DNA of 64,000 nucleotides from GYS-P2D sp964414425 (lineage in GTDB: Bacteria; Bacteroidota; Bacteroidia; Chitinophagales; Saprospiraceae). The notes below the pieces were generated by a model. The model searched no databases. It saw only the letters and a list, made by a program, of their open reading frames with translations, and had not been told where the DNA came from. The translations under genes were made by a program, and so were the position numbers. Below, piece by piece: positions 52,745 through 61,156 of the stretch. The stretch is from positions 1 through 64,000 of the forward strand of contig CAYPWL010000019.1 of assembly GCA_964414425.1 (NCBI GenBank). Reading direction: 5' to 3'. Position 1 is the stretch's first letter, and each line of letters begins with the position of its first letter.

Positions 52745-54207
52745 TCATCACTGATCAAGTCATCGAACATCCCTGCCAAAGGGTCGCTGAAGTTCATCTG
52801 AGTGTCGATGATATCCTTACCAATCGCCTCACATGCGGCTAAGCCATGCATGATCAATTCCATGGCATAATAGACCTCATCCTTGTCAGATGTGAAGCCT
52901 GCAGCCATTTTCTTAAGTCCTGTTATTTTATCGAGCTTGGCTCTAAAGTCTTTTTCAGAATCATCATTCAACAACTCCAATTTATTACCACCAGCAAACC
53001 AGCTTTTGATCGGGGCATATGGATCCTTATCCGATTTAGACGCCTTATCTGGATCGATAAATGACTCTAAGAAAACTTCCTTGATAGACTGATTGATCAA
53101 CTCAATCGCTACCCCGTAAGGCCCTTCTTGTTCGCCTTCGTATACGAGCTCAACCTTACCAGTGATACTCGGTATCACCCCCCAGAAGTCTGTGATACGC
53201 ACAGACGTTTTCTTATCACCATTGATTAGCGCTCGACGCTCTGCCGAACTCACGAGATTTTCGAGAGCAGATATACTCATACGTGCAGAGACCCCAGATT
53301 TCTCATCTACATACTCACTCTCACGAGCATTGAATGAGACCATCTCAAGTAAGGTCCGCAAGTCATTAACGACATGTACTCTTTCGCTCTGAGCAGGTTC
53401 CAATATGGCTTCTTGCTCGGTAATCGTCCTAGCTATCTCAATCGTCTTAGGATAGTGTGTCAATATCTGACTCTCAATCCTATCCTTGAGTGGCGTAACA
53501 ATACTTCCTCTGTTGGTATAATCTTCAGGATTAGCCGTAAAGACGAACTGGATATCCAATGGAAATCTAAGCTTAAACCCTCTGATCTGGAGGTCGCCCT
53601 CTTGCAGTATATTAAACAAGGATACCTGGATACGTGCTTGGAGATCAGGGAGCTCATTAAGCACAAATATCGATCTATGTGATCGTGGTACAAGTCCAAA
53701 GTGGATCACTCGCTCATCAGAGTAAGGCAGTTTCAATGCGGCCGCCTTGATAGGATCAACATCACCAATTAAATCGGCTACGCTTACATCTGGTGTTGCT
53801 AACTTCTCTACATAACGATCAGTCTTATGTACCCAGCTGATCGGTGTTTTGTCACCGTGTTTGGCAACTTCATCTATGCCATATCGAGACAATGGCATCA
53901 AAGGATCATCGTTGATCTCACTACCTGCAACTACTGGTATATAATCATCGAGTAGCTCTGTCATCATACGAGCTATCCTTGTCTTAGCCTGACCTCTCAA
54001 TCCTAATAGTAGGATGTTATGCTTAGACAGTATGGCGCGCTCGATATCGGGCAACACGGTATCCTCAAATCCTATGATGCCTTGAAACACTCGCTCTTTA
54101 TTTTGCAGCTTTGTTATGAGATTATCACGCAGCTCCTGCTTGATACTCTTAGCCACATATCCTGCCTTCTTTAACTGCCCTAAGGTCTTTATCTTCTTTA
54201 TATCCAC
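52741..54207 (-). CDS. MoxR/BchI-type AAA+ ATPase
   Basis: 488 residues. Walker A is the variant LLGLRGQAKTRIARMM (about 47-62); the usual GxGKS Gly-Lys spacing is GQAKT, common in this Bacteroidota branch. Other motifs: RSIFVLNELPDLQARIQVSLFNILQEGDLQIRG, split around Walker B (FVLNELPDL), and VFTANPEDYTNRGSIVTPLKDR as sensor I. It probably works with the VWA-domain protein encoded 36 bases upstream, as in MoxR/VWA chaperones and Mg-chelatase I/D pairs. No chlorophyll genes are near, so a chelatase role is unlikely. Confidence 0.88.
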   Translation of the reverse strand: MDIKKIKTLGQLKKAGYVAKSIKQELRDNLITKLQNKERVFQGIIGFEDTVLPDIERAILSKHNILLLGLRGQAKTRIARMMTELLDDYIPVVAGSEINDDPLMPLSRYGIDEVAKHGDKTPISWVHKTDRYVEKLATPDVSVADLIGDVDPIKAAALKLPYSDERVIHFGLVPRSHRSIFVLNELPDLQARIQVSLFNILQEGDLQIRGFKLRFPLDIQFVFTANPEDYTNRGSIVTPLKDRIESQILTHYPKTIEIARTITEQEAILEPAQSERVHVVNDLRTLLEMVSFNARESEYVDEKSGVSARMSISALENLVSSAERRALINGDKKTSVRITDFWGVIPSITGKVELVYEGEQEGPYGVAIELINQSIKEVFLESFIDPDKASKSDKDPYAPIKSWFAGGNKLELLNDDSEKDFRAKLDKITGLKKMAAGFTSDKDEVYYAMELIMHGLAACEAIGKDIIDTQMNFSDPLAGMFDDLISDE

Positions 54208-54243
54208 TATTGATATTTTCTCGTTATAGGATCTTCTCCCAGA

Positions 54244-55344
54244 TTATCTCCGTCTTTTCTTCTTGTTGTCTTTGTAGTCCATAAAGATGAACTCACCCAA
54301 ACCCTGTAGGCCACTATAAAAGGCCTTACCTTGATTGGCTCTCGTAAATTGATCAACAAAATTCCGCAGGTAAGGATCACTTGCAATCATGAATGTCGTG
54401 ATCGGTATCTGCAACTTGCGGCACTTGACGGCCAGTCCAAGCGTACGATTTAAGATCTTGCGATCCAAGCCAAATGCATTCTTGTAATACTTCTTCCCCT
54501 TCTTGATACACGTGGGCTTCCCGTCGGTGATCATCATGATCTGCTTGTTGGGATTCTTCCTACGCCTGAGGATGTCCATAGCCAATTCTAAGCCAGCTAC
54601 CGTATTAGTATGATAGGGACCAACTTGAAGGTATGGGAGATCCTTGATTTCTATCTTCCATGAGTCATTGCCAAAGACTATGACATCGAGCGTATCCTTA
54701 GGATAGCGGGTCTTGATTAACTCTGCCAATGCCATAGCAACCTTCTTAGCAGGCGTGATACGATCCTCGCCATATAGGATCATCGAGTGTGAGATATCTA
54801 TCATGAGTACGGTACTCATCTGACTCTTGTAATAAGTCTCATGCACCTCCAAGTCATCTTGCGTCAACTTAAACTCATCCAATCCATGATTGATCTGAGC
54901 GTTTTTAAGCGATTCGGATACGGCGATCTTATCTAAGTTGTCACCAAACTGAAATGGTCTCATCTCAGAGGTATACTCATCTCCACGACCTGTGTGACGA
55001 GTGATGTGGTTACCTCTCTTTGATTTCTTGAGCTGATCAAATATATCATCAAGCGCTTTCTTGCGCAGTTCGATCTCCATCTTGGCAGTTGGACCAAAAA
55101 GCCCCGTACCATCCTTACGATCTCCTATATACCCCTTGTCAATCAACTCTTGGATGAAGTCAGCCATACCGTATTCGTCATCCGTGATTTTGTAGTGTTT
55201 ATCCAGCTCCGTCAACCAAGACAACGCCTCAGAAACATCACCTGATGTATATACGAGCAGATCCTGAAACATCTTTAACAGCTGTTCAAAAGGAGTACCT
55301 GCAAAATCTCCAGGTTGATAATCACTAAATCTCCATCCAATCAT
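54244..55344 (-). CDS. VWA-domain protein (BchD/CoxE-like partner)
   Basis: 366 residues. The N-terminal helical part (about 1-165) contains a conserved basic segment HITRHTGRGDEYTSEMRPFQFGD. The VWA domain (about 170-360) has a full MIDAS: VLMIDISHSM (DxSxS), a Thr in PYHTNTVAGLE and Asp in IMMITDGKPT. It would bind divalent metal and protein targets together with the AAA+ partner. First gene of the three-gene operon. Confidence 0.9.
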   Translation of the reverse strand: MIGWRFSDYQPGDFAGTPFEQLLKMFQDLLVYTSGDVSEALSWLTELDKHYKITDDEYGMADFIQELIDKGYIGDRKDGTGLFGPTAKMEIELRKKALDDIFDQLKKSKRGNHITRHTGRGDEYTSEMRPFQFGDNLDKIAVSESLKNAQINHGLDEFKLTQDDLEVHETYYKSQMSTVLMIDISHSMILYGEDRITPAKKVAMALAELIKTRYPKDTLDVIVFGNDSWKIEIKDLPYLQVGPYHTNTVAGLELAMDILRRRKNPNKQIMMITDGKPTCIKKGKKYYKNAFGLDRKILNRTLGLAVKCRKLQIPITTFMIASDPYLRNFVDQFTRANQGKAFYSGLQGLGEFIFMDYKDNKKKRRR

Positions 55345-55428
55345 GGTGAGTAAAACTACGTTTATTACTTATTAGTTTCTCGCTAATAGGTGCAATCTAA
55401 TCGTTAAATTACACCGAGTTGAAACAAT

Positions 55429-55971
55429 ATGTTCAATCCTAACCTACGGAACGTTACTATTGATGATATTGATCTCTTGAGAGAAGTCTCAATAGAGACA
55501 TTTTCCTCAGCATTCGCACATATGAATACTGCTGCGAATATGTCATTCTATCTGAATCAAGCATTTAATCCAGAACAACTTAAAAAGGAACTGCAGGACA
55601 ATGACTCAACATTCCAATTCCTCTACGATAGAGAACAACTGGTTGGTTACATGAAAGTAAATTTTGGTGTAGCTCAAACAGAAGCGATCCATCCTGACGC
55701 TATCGAAATACAGCGCATCTACCTTCGACCTCATGCTCAAGGTTATGGACTGGGCAGGTATATGATCCAATCCGCAGAAGCCATAGGAAAAAGTAAAAAC
55801 TGCCCACTCATCTGGCTCGGCGTATGGGATCAAAATCACCGGTCAATCGGTTTCTACGGAAAGATGGGATACTCCATCTTTGACAATCATGACTTTCCCT
55901 TTGGTGATGAGATGCAGACGGATCACTTGATGAAAAAGTACTTGTCTGATATTTCTGAATTTTCTGATTAA
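55429..55971 (+). CDS. GNAT acetyltransferase
   Basis: 180 residues. GNAT core: IDLLREVSIETFSSAFAHMN at the start, then IEIQRIYLRPHAQGYGLGRYMIQSAEAIG with the acetyl-CoA loop QGYGLG, and IWLGVWDQNHRSIGFYGKMGY at the C-terminal strand. The N-terminal part resembles polyamine/diamine acetyltransferase-like members, but no substrate can be assigned. Divergent from the VWA operon and 30 bases before the AbrB-like regulator, so they may share a transcript. Confidence 0.92.
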   Translation: MFNPNLRNVTIDDIDLLREVSIETFSSAFAHMNTAANMSFYLNQAFNPEQLKKELQDNDSTFQFLYDREQLVGYMKVNFGVAQTEAIHPDAIEIQRIYLRPHAQGYGLGRYMIQSAEAIGKSKNCPLIWLGVWDQNHRSIGFYGKMGYSIFDNHDFPFGDEMQTDHLMKKYLSDISEFSD

Positions 55972-56001
55972 TGCGTATATTTGGAAAATAATGCACTCGA
56001 G

Positions 56002-56262
56002 ATGGCAGAAAGTAAATTGAAAATGGGTTGTTGTAATGTCGAAGCTATTGTAAGCTTTGACGAGCGAGGTCAACTCGTGATCCCTAAAGATGTCCGCAAA
56101 AAATTTGGTCTTAATGCTGGTGATAAGTTCGCACTGATCTCATGCAGCACAGATGTCGATCCGGATGGTGGCTCATGCTGCTTCACCCTCATGAAGACTA
56201 CCCAATTAGAAGATATGGTTAAGAAGAGTCTTGGCCCCATGTTTAGTGAAATCTTCAAATAG
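56002..56262 (+). CDS. AbrB/SpoVT-domain regulator resembling HgcAB-associated protein HgcC
   Basis: 86 residues from the ATG at 56002. The SpoVT-AbrB swapped-hairpin fold has VEAIVSFDERGQLVIPKDVRKKFGLNAGDK (split), preceded by Cys-Cys (GCCNVE) and followed by a Cys-rich strand (ISCSTDVD, GGSCCFTL). The end is LEDMVKKSLGPMFSEIFK. The Cys pairs and the LGPM ending match the family first named from HgcAB mercury-methylation neighbours, which also occurs in genomes without hgcAB. It may sense a soft metal or metalloid; that is inference. A TTG at 55981 is less likely as start. Confidence 0.85.
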   Translation: MAESKLKMGCCNVEAIVSFDERGQLVIPKDVRKKFGLNAGDKFALISCSTDVDPDGGSCCFTLMKTTQLEDMVKKSLGPMFSEIFK

Positions 56263-56319
56263 TTTCCTTCTCGTCGACGGAGGGATCATCTATTTATTTC
56301 ACTTTTAAATTTTTCGATT

Positions 56320-56394
56320 ATGATTAGTTTATTGTCGTCAACATTTTTCGCTGCTATGACTGACGGTTGTTGCTGCGGATGTGGATGTTGCTAA
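56320..56394 (+). CDS. Unannotated 24-residue Cys-rich peptide
   Basis: ATG at 56320 and TAA at 56392-56394 enclose 24 codons. The first half is mildly hydrophobic (MISLLSSTFFAAMTDG). The last eight residues hold six cysteines: CCCGCGCC. It lies 57 bases after the Cys-rich AbrB-like regulator and just before a strong hairpin. The composition suggests a soft-metal-binding tail. No ribosome binding site is evident, as is normal here. Too short for gene callers; coding status is inferred from the composition and the neat position between regulator and hairpin. Confidence 0.55.
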   Translation: MISLLSSTFFAAMTDGCCCGCGCC

Positions 56395-56406
56395 TCTAAG
56401 GTAGGT

Positions 56407-56438
56407 GGCGCCCGAGAGCATATGCTCCCGAGGGCGCC
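56407..56438 (+). terminator. GC-rich hairpin after the Cys-rich peptide
   Basis: GGCGCCC, then a second inner palindrome GAGCATATGCTC, then GGGCGCC: outer 7-base arms around an inner 6-base arm, with small unpaired bases between. It is much more stable than anything nearby. The T-content after it is modest (ATTGTTGTT), so it may be a terminator or an mRNA stabiliser. Confidence 0.6.
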
Positions 56439-56508
56439 CCATTGTTGTTAGTGCAAGATACTGCTAATATTCATAAGCGAATTCATAGATAGATGCGTAT
56501 AATATCAT

Positions 56509-56844
56509 ATGAAGAATCTAATACATCAACTTATAGTTATCCTACTACTCTTATCTGCCTGCTCAGGTGACGATCGCTCAGAATGCATCAATACGTTAAT
56601 CTCTAATTTTCAATCTAATCAGGAGGGTTGCTCGGGAGCCAGCATTATAAAATATGACTTTCAAGGTCAGGAGGTTTACGCCTTCACTGATGGTAGTTGC
56701 ATCAGCGATGGAGGCACTCAAGTCTGGAATATAGCCTGTAACTCTGTCTGTTTCCTTGGCGGCATAGCGGGGTTTACCTTATGCAATGAAGTTGACTTCT
56801 TCGCAGTGGCAGAAGAGTTAGAGATCGTATTTGTTGAGGAATAG
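56509..56844 (+). CDS. Small Cys-containing lipoprotein (DUF6970-like)
   Basis: 111 residues. The lipobox is LLSAC (Cys about 18) followed by SGDDRSECINTLIS. The mature protein has a compact repeat of Cys and Gly: EGCSGASIIKYDFQGQEVYAF, DGSCISDGG, NIACNSVCFLGG and FTLCNEVDF. This resembles the small secreted DUF6970-type proteins of Bacteroidota, whose function is unknown. Call by eye. Confidence 0.75.
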   Translation: MKNLIHQLIVILLLLSACSGDDRSECINTLISNFQSNQEGCSGASIIKYDFQGQEVYAFTDGSCISDGGTQVWNIACNSVCFLGGIAGFTLCNEVDFFAVAEELEIVFVEE

Positions 56845-57161
56845 AGGTATTGTAGATCTCTATTAGGGTTACTATTCATTCGTAGGGTTCGTCTACGCAC
56901 TCATAACAACTTGCGTAACATTGAAATCCGATCTATCGCATTTAGTACTGGCTGTTCAATGGGGTAAATCTGCATTGGGACTGTTAGAGTAAAATAATCG
57001 CTATTACCACTAAATAACAATCGAATATAGCTAATTAGTGATTTCCAGGAGCTGACGGGTCCGTGAGTCTATCTTTATAAGTCAAAAGAGCAACTTATCC
57101 AATGAGATCAATGCGCTTCGGGTGGTTTCTTTAAATCAAAACAATAGTGAGTAGGAGCATC
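56845..57161. other. Intergenic region without a recognised gene
   Basis: 317 bases between the small lipoprotein and the convergent DUF2452 gene. I see no open frame with coding character, no clear hairpin with a T run, and no repeat. Confidence 0.6.
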
Positions 57162-57620
57162 TTACATCTCTACGACAGGTTTGTCCGGATTGACCTCCAT
57201 GATATCCCAGGTATGATCATGTAAGAGGCGTGCCGTTGCTAGGTAATAATATGGAGCATCTTTCCCCCACTCTTCTTCGGAGACCATGGATAGTATCCAC
57301 GATCCATCTTTCTTCTCATAGAGGTGATAGACTTGACCCATGACAGGCTTAAACGAGCAATCAGCCAGATATACTTTCTCAGAGACATCTATACGATCGT
57401 GTAAGTCTTGTGCTTGAGATAAAAGCTTCTCTACCTGATCCTTGATCTGATGTAGTTGATTAGACGTCTGCTCATACATGGCGGTCATGGCCACTCCTTT
57501 AGTGCGTCCCTTATCGATCGGCTTGATGATTGCTCCTCCTACGGTGTGCGCATAGGGCAGTAAGTGTGGATTCTTTGCAATTTTATCCTCATCAATCGGA
57601 TTCACTTTCTTATCAGACAT
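57162..57620 (-). CDS. DUF2452 protein
   Basis: 152 residues, soluble. The family pattern is NPIDEDKIAKNPHLLPYAHTVGG (split), KGVAMTAMYEQTSNQLHQI, and VYHLYEKKDGSWILSMVSEEEWG with a C-terminal DHTWDI segment. A helical pair in the first half and a beta part in the second half are evident. Function unknown. Own transcript, convergent with the small lipoprotein. Confidence 0.9.
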   Translation of the reverse strand: MSDKKVNPIDEDKIAKNPHLLPYAHTVGGAIIKPIDKGRTKGVAMTAMYEQTSNQLHQIKDQVEKLLSQAQDLHDRIDVSEKVYLADCSFKPVMGQVYHLYEKKDGSWILSMVSEEEWGKDAPYYYLATARLLHDHTWDIMEVNPDKPVVEM

Positions 57621-57876
57621 TCCTATTCAATTAAAAAAAGCATAACGCCTAAGCTTTCAAAAAGATCAGTATGCTATAATGATATCTCAATAGTACAAAT
57701 CACCATTGGTCTTGCTCCAAACTAATAAAATAACATCTAATTAACACATTATCAATAATTAACACCTGATTAATTATCGTAATATGTATGGTTTGTTATA
57801 TTTTTGAATTTTAAATGCGTCCGAACAATAAAAAGGGCGTATTAGATAGTTATCATTCTTTAAACTGAAGAAACAC

Positions 57877-58563
57877 ATGTTAGGATTAATCCTTTTTCAA
57901 AGTAAAGCAGCGGCAGAGGCCGAAGAAGAGTCGTTATCACAAGGCATACTGGACATTATATTTCAGGGCGGCCCATTAGGGATGGCCATAGTTGCTATTC
58001 TATTAGTTCTATCTGTTATCGCATTAGCGATATTTTTTGAGAGATGGATTACGATCAAAAAAGCAGGTCGGATCGATCAGAACTTTATGAATAACATCAG
58101 AGCATCAGTAGCTGCGGGTAACATCGCCGGTGCACAAGCGCTCTGCAAAACAAAGTCTACTCCTGTATCACGCATGGTTGAGAAAGGCCTGATGCGTATC
58201 GGTAAACCACTCAATGACATCGATGCTGCAATAGAAAATGTAGGTAACCTCGAAGTATTTAAATTAGAGAAGAACCTCTCTACCCTCGCCAGTATCGCAG
58301 GTGCTGCTCCGATGATAGGATTCTTCGGCACTGTGACTGGTATGATCCAGGCGTTTTATACGATGGCATCAGAGCAAAATGTAACTCCTGACGTATTAGC
58401 AGGTGGTATCTATCAGGCATTGATCACAACAGCATTTGGATTATTGATCGGAATTATCGCATTCGTAGGGTATAACCTCCTCGTAGCAAGTGTTGAGAAA
58501 GTAGTCTTCAAGATGGAAGCCTCTACGGTAGAGTTTATGGACTTATTACAAGAACCAGCATAA
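57877..58563 (+). CDS. exbB: ExbB/TolQ/MotA-family proton channel subunit
   Basis: 228 residues, three membrane helices. A first helix PLGMAIVAILLVLSVIALAIFFERW and the C-terminal pair around IAGAAPMIGFFGTVTGMIQAFY and ALITTAFGLLIGIIAFVGYN are the ExbB/TolQ signature. It forms the proton-driven motor with the two ExbD proteins encoded next and with TonB at 59694. A TATTTTTG at 57799-57806 is a possible -7 box. Confidence 0.95.
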   Translation: MLGLILFQSKAAAEAEEESLSQGILDIIFQGGPLGMAIVAILLVLSVIALAIFFERWITIKKAGRIDQNFMNNIRASVAAGNIAGAQALCKTKSTPVSRMVEKGLMRIGKPLNDIDAAIENVGNLEVFKLEKNLSTLASIAGAAPMIGFFGTVTGMIQAFYTMASEQNVTPDVLAGGIYQALITTAFGLLIGIIAFVGYNLLVASVEKVVFKMEASTVEFMDLLQEPA

Positions 58564-58581
58564 CTCAATAGGCAGTCTAAC

Positions 58582-58968
58582 ATGAAAAAAAGAAATAAAG
58601 TCAGCGCCGAGTTCAGTATGTCCTCATTGACGGATATCATCTTCTTATTGTTGATATTCTTCATGTTGACCTCTTCGATGATCCAGATTAATATGGAGCT
58701 ACCAGAATCAAGCAGCAAGACCGTAGCTCCTACTGACTATTCAGTCATGATGACGGTGGATGGCAATGTGACATTTAACGGTAAGAAAGCGAAGTTCTCT
58801 CAGATAGAGAGTTTAGTACGAGCTGCCATAGCAGATGACTCCAATAAGGAAAATGCAACCATAGCTATATTCTCAGAGGTCGGTGTGCCATGGGAGAAAG
58901 TTGCGGACATCATGGAAATCGCCAGTAAGCTCAGGATGAGAGCGATCATAGGGACACAACCTAACTAA
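58582..58968 (+). CDS. exbD: ExbD/TolR-family protein (first copy)
   Basis: 128 residues with one membrane helix (DIIFLLLIFFMLTSSMIQ) containing the conserved Asp of the ExbD helix (LTDIIF). A periplasmic domain follows, with VMMTVDGNVTFNGK and the terminal RMRAIIGT. Starts 18 bases after exbB. Confidence 0.95.
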   Translation: MKKRNKVSAEFSMSSLTDIIFLLLIFFMLTSSMIQINMELPESSSKTVAPTDYSVMMTVDGNVTFNGKKAKFSQIESLVRAAIADDSNKENATIAIFSEVGVPWEKVADIMEIASKLRMRAIIGTQPN

Positions 58969-58971
58969 ATC

Positions 58972-59364
58972 ATGGGACTTAAGAAAAGATCTAAAGCAAA
59001 TGCAGAATTCAACATGTCCTCCTTGACGGACATTATATTTCTGTTGTTGATATTCTTCATGTTGACTTCCTCAATGGTAGTGCCTAACGCCCTGAACCTC
59101 AAACTACCAGGAAAATCAAAATCGTCTACAGAGCTCAAGGCTCCGCCAACTAATATCTCCATCAAAAGAGATGGCTCATACTGGATCGGTGGTCAAAAGG
59201 TCTCAATCAATAGAATAGAGAAAGCTATCCGTGAACTCGGCAAAAAAGGTCGCCCCGTGAGTATGACCTTATCCCCAGATCCACGTGTCCCCAATCAATA
59301 TGTCGTAGCCATCATGGATATTGCCTTTAGATATGGTGTGGAGACGATCTTGACGGATCCGTAG
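58972..59364 (+). CDS. exbD: ExbD/TolR-family protein (second copy)
   Basis: 130 residues, with the near-identical helix DIIFLLLIFFMLTSSMVV and conserved Asp. The periplasmic domain differs from copy 1 (ISIKRDGSYWIGGQKVSI, then AIMDIAFRYGVETILT). Only three bases separate it from copy 1. The two together with ExbB are the usual Bacteroidota arrangement, and a heteromeric motor is possible. Confidence 0.95.
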   Translation: MGLKKRSKANAEFNMSSLTDIIFLLLIFFMLTSSMVVPNALNLKLPGKSKSSTELKAPPTNISIKRDGSYWIGGQKVSINRIEKAIRELGKKGRPVSMTLSPDPRVPNQYVVAIMDIAFRYGVETILTDP

Positions 59365-59693
59365 GTTTCTATCTACTCCCCCAAATTTAACTATTGCATT
59401 ACCTTAATGCACATCAACAAAGTCCACTGTGATCAGCATCTCATAGATTATGTTTACGTATAGTGTACATACCTCTACATGACGACTTAGTCTAAGCTAA
59501 GACTTCAAACATATTCCTTTATTTCCTCTCTCACTATTCCCCATAATTCTCTTACTAATTCTCGAGCATCTACATAAAAATGTTGAATAAACACTAATTA
59601 CATTGATATCATCAAAATCGGCATAACTATTGTATTATAAATTATCGTAAAGTCTAAAGCACTGTTAATCAGAAAGAAAACGAGGATAGACTT
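59365..59693. other. Intergenic region between exbD and tonB
   Basis: 329 bases of AT-rich sequence with no open frame of coding character. No clear promoter box could be placed before tonB, and no strong hairpin or repeat is visible. tonB may still be read with the exbBD genes. Confidence 0.55.
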
Positions 59694-60560
59694 ATGAAGA
59701 AGTACGTATATAGTTTCATGTTTCATATAGCAGCACTCTTGATGTTGCTCTTGTTTGTAAGATGGACTCCGGATGTATCATCCCCAATTCCAGTAGAGAA
59801 TGTAATTGTGGTAGACTTCACTGATCGTACCACCATTAGTAAAGCTCGTACTAAGCCTCAACCCGAAAAGACTCAACCAAAACCTGTCGAAGAGAAAACT
59901 GCACCCCAACCTATCAAGACTGAAATACCAAAAGCGGCTCCTGAACAATCCCAAAAACAACAGGAGCAAGCTAAACCATCTGAAGCCGCTCCCAAAGCTG
60001 ATGTAAAGTCTACTGCCCTTGTTGACCAAGAAAAAATCCGGGCAGCAGAACAGTTAGCCAAGGAGCGGCAACAGGAGGCACTTGCTAAAGCCAAAGAAGA
60101 AGCCGAAAAAGAAGCGGCAAGAGCAAAAGCTGAGGCAGAGAAAGCAAAAAAAGAAGCCGAAAAAGCTGAAAAAAAGAGCTTCTTTGATAATTTAATTAAA
60201 GACTCAAAGAAGAAAGCTGATGCTGCCGCTGAAGCCGCTAATAGCAAGTCACAGAGCCAAGCCAGCGTAGAGGCGGCATCAGACCACAGTGATCTATCTA
60301 ATGATATCAGCAGTCGACAAGTACTCAAGAAGCCTAATATCGTCGACAACAGCCAGAAAGAAGGACGTGTTGTCGTGAAAATATGTGTAGACGGCACAGG
60401 CAAAGTCATCTCTGCTAACTATACTCAAGTAGGTAGCACCACTACAGATGCTCATCTCATAGATCTGGCAGAGAAAGGCGTGATGGAATATATCTTCTCT
60501 GAGTCTCCAGCTGAGCGTCAGTGCGGCCGAGTATTTATAGACTTTAGATTAAGAGCATAG
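59694..60560 (+). CDS. TonB-family energy transducer
   Basis: 288 residues. N-terminal membrane anchor (YVYSFMFHIAALLMLLLFVRW). Next comes a Pro/Lys/Gln-rich spacer (about 45-100), then an Ala/Lys/Glu helical coiled segment (about 115-170) as in TolA/TonB. The C-terminal domain (about 225-288) is a TonB fold: GRVVVKICVDGTGKVISANYT, ending FIDFRLRA. It would couple ExbBD to receptors such as the one at 4502. Confidence 0.92.
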   Translation: MKKYVYSFMFHIAALLMLLLFVRWTPDVSSPIPVENVIVVDFTDRTTISKARTKPQPEKTQPKPVEEKTAPQPIKTEIPKAAPEQSQKQQEQAKPSEAAPKADVKSTALVDQEKIRAAEQLAKERQQEALAKAKEEAEKEAARAKAEAEKAKKEAEKAEKKSFFDNLIKDSKKKADAAAEAANSKSQSQASVEAASDHSDLSNDISSRQVLKKPNIVDNSQKEGRVVVKICVDGTGKVISANYTQVGSTTTDAHLIDLAEKGVMEYIFSESPAERQCGRVFIDFRLRA

Positions 60561-60754
60561 GGATCCTCTCGGGCTCCCCCAGTCTACCCCTTTCTATTTA
60601 TTATGAACTATGATCGTTCGCTTTGAAAAGGCGCTCTGGTCGTTAATCCCAGGACATCAAACATCTCTTGATCATTTTGATAATCTGAATTGGGTGTTTT
60701 CAACAATTTATCTCCAGTAAATCATCATAAGTTCCATTCGCAATAGAGTCAACC

Positions 60755-61132
60755 ATGAATCTAAATCAAATCACAGTACCCTCACTTGATCTCGAACGAT
60801 CAATTCCATTTTATGAAACCTTAGGCTTGAAGCTGATCGTGAAGGCCATGCCGCATTATGCCAGATTTGAGTGCCCTGATGGCGCCTCAACATTCTCGCT
60901 ACACAAGGCGGATAAGCTCCCAAGTGGTGAAGGTGTATATGTCTATTTTGAATGCGATGAACTCGACCAAAAAGTGGCTACTCTGAAAGAGCAGGGTATC
61001 AAATTTGATCTCGAACCAACAGATCAAACGTGGCTATGGAGAGAAGCTCGTCTAAAAGATCTTGACAATAATCAAATCATTCTATACATCGCCGGTGAGA
61101 ACAGACTCAATCCACCATGGCGAATTCAGTAA
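60755..61132 (+). CDS. VOC-family (glyoxalase/dioxygenase fold) protein
   Basis: 125 residues. Starts with the VOC strand NLNQITVPSLDLERSIPFYETLGLKLIV and ends with KDLDNNQIILYIAGENR, the paired motif of glyoxalase I-like proteins. A clear Glu ligand is in YVYFECDEL. No specific enzyme can be named: the family includes lyases, dioxygenases and antibiotic-binding proteins. Confidence 0.88.
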   Translation: MNLNQITVPSLDLERSIPFYETLGLKLIVKAMPHYARFECPDGASTFSLHKADKLPSGEGVYVYFECDELDQKVATLKEQGIKFDLEPTDQTWLWREARLKDLDNNQIILYIAGENRLNPPWRIQ

Positions 61133-61156
61133 CTTGTAGCCCATAAACGCTGAGTC

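Noticed and set aside
52741..54207. Magnesium chelatase subunit I for chlorophyll synthesis
   Set aside because: The AAA+ and VWA pair resembles BchI/BchD, but no porphyrin or chlorophyll genes are nearby and such MoxR-like pairs are widespread in non-phototrophs.
56002..56262. Evidence for mercury methylation
   Set aside because: The HgcC-like regulator alone is not enough; no hgcA or hgcB is present in the window.
59873..60409. 178-codon minus-strand frame rich in Ser, Ala and Phe opposite tonB
   Set aside because: It is the reverse reading of the Lys/Ala/Glu-rich coiled segment of the TonB protein, a common artefact of such composition.
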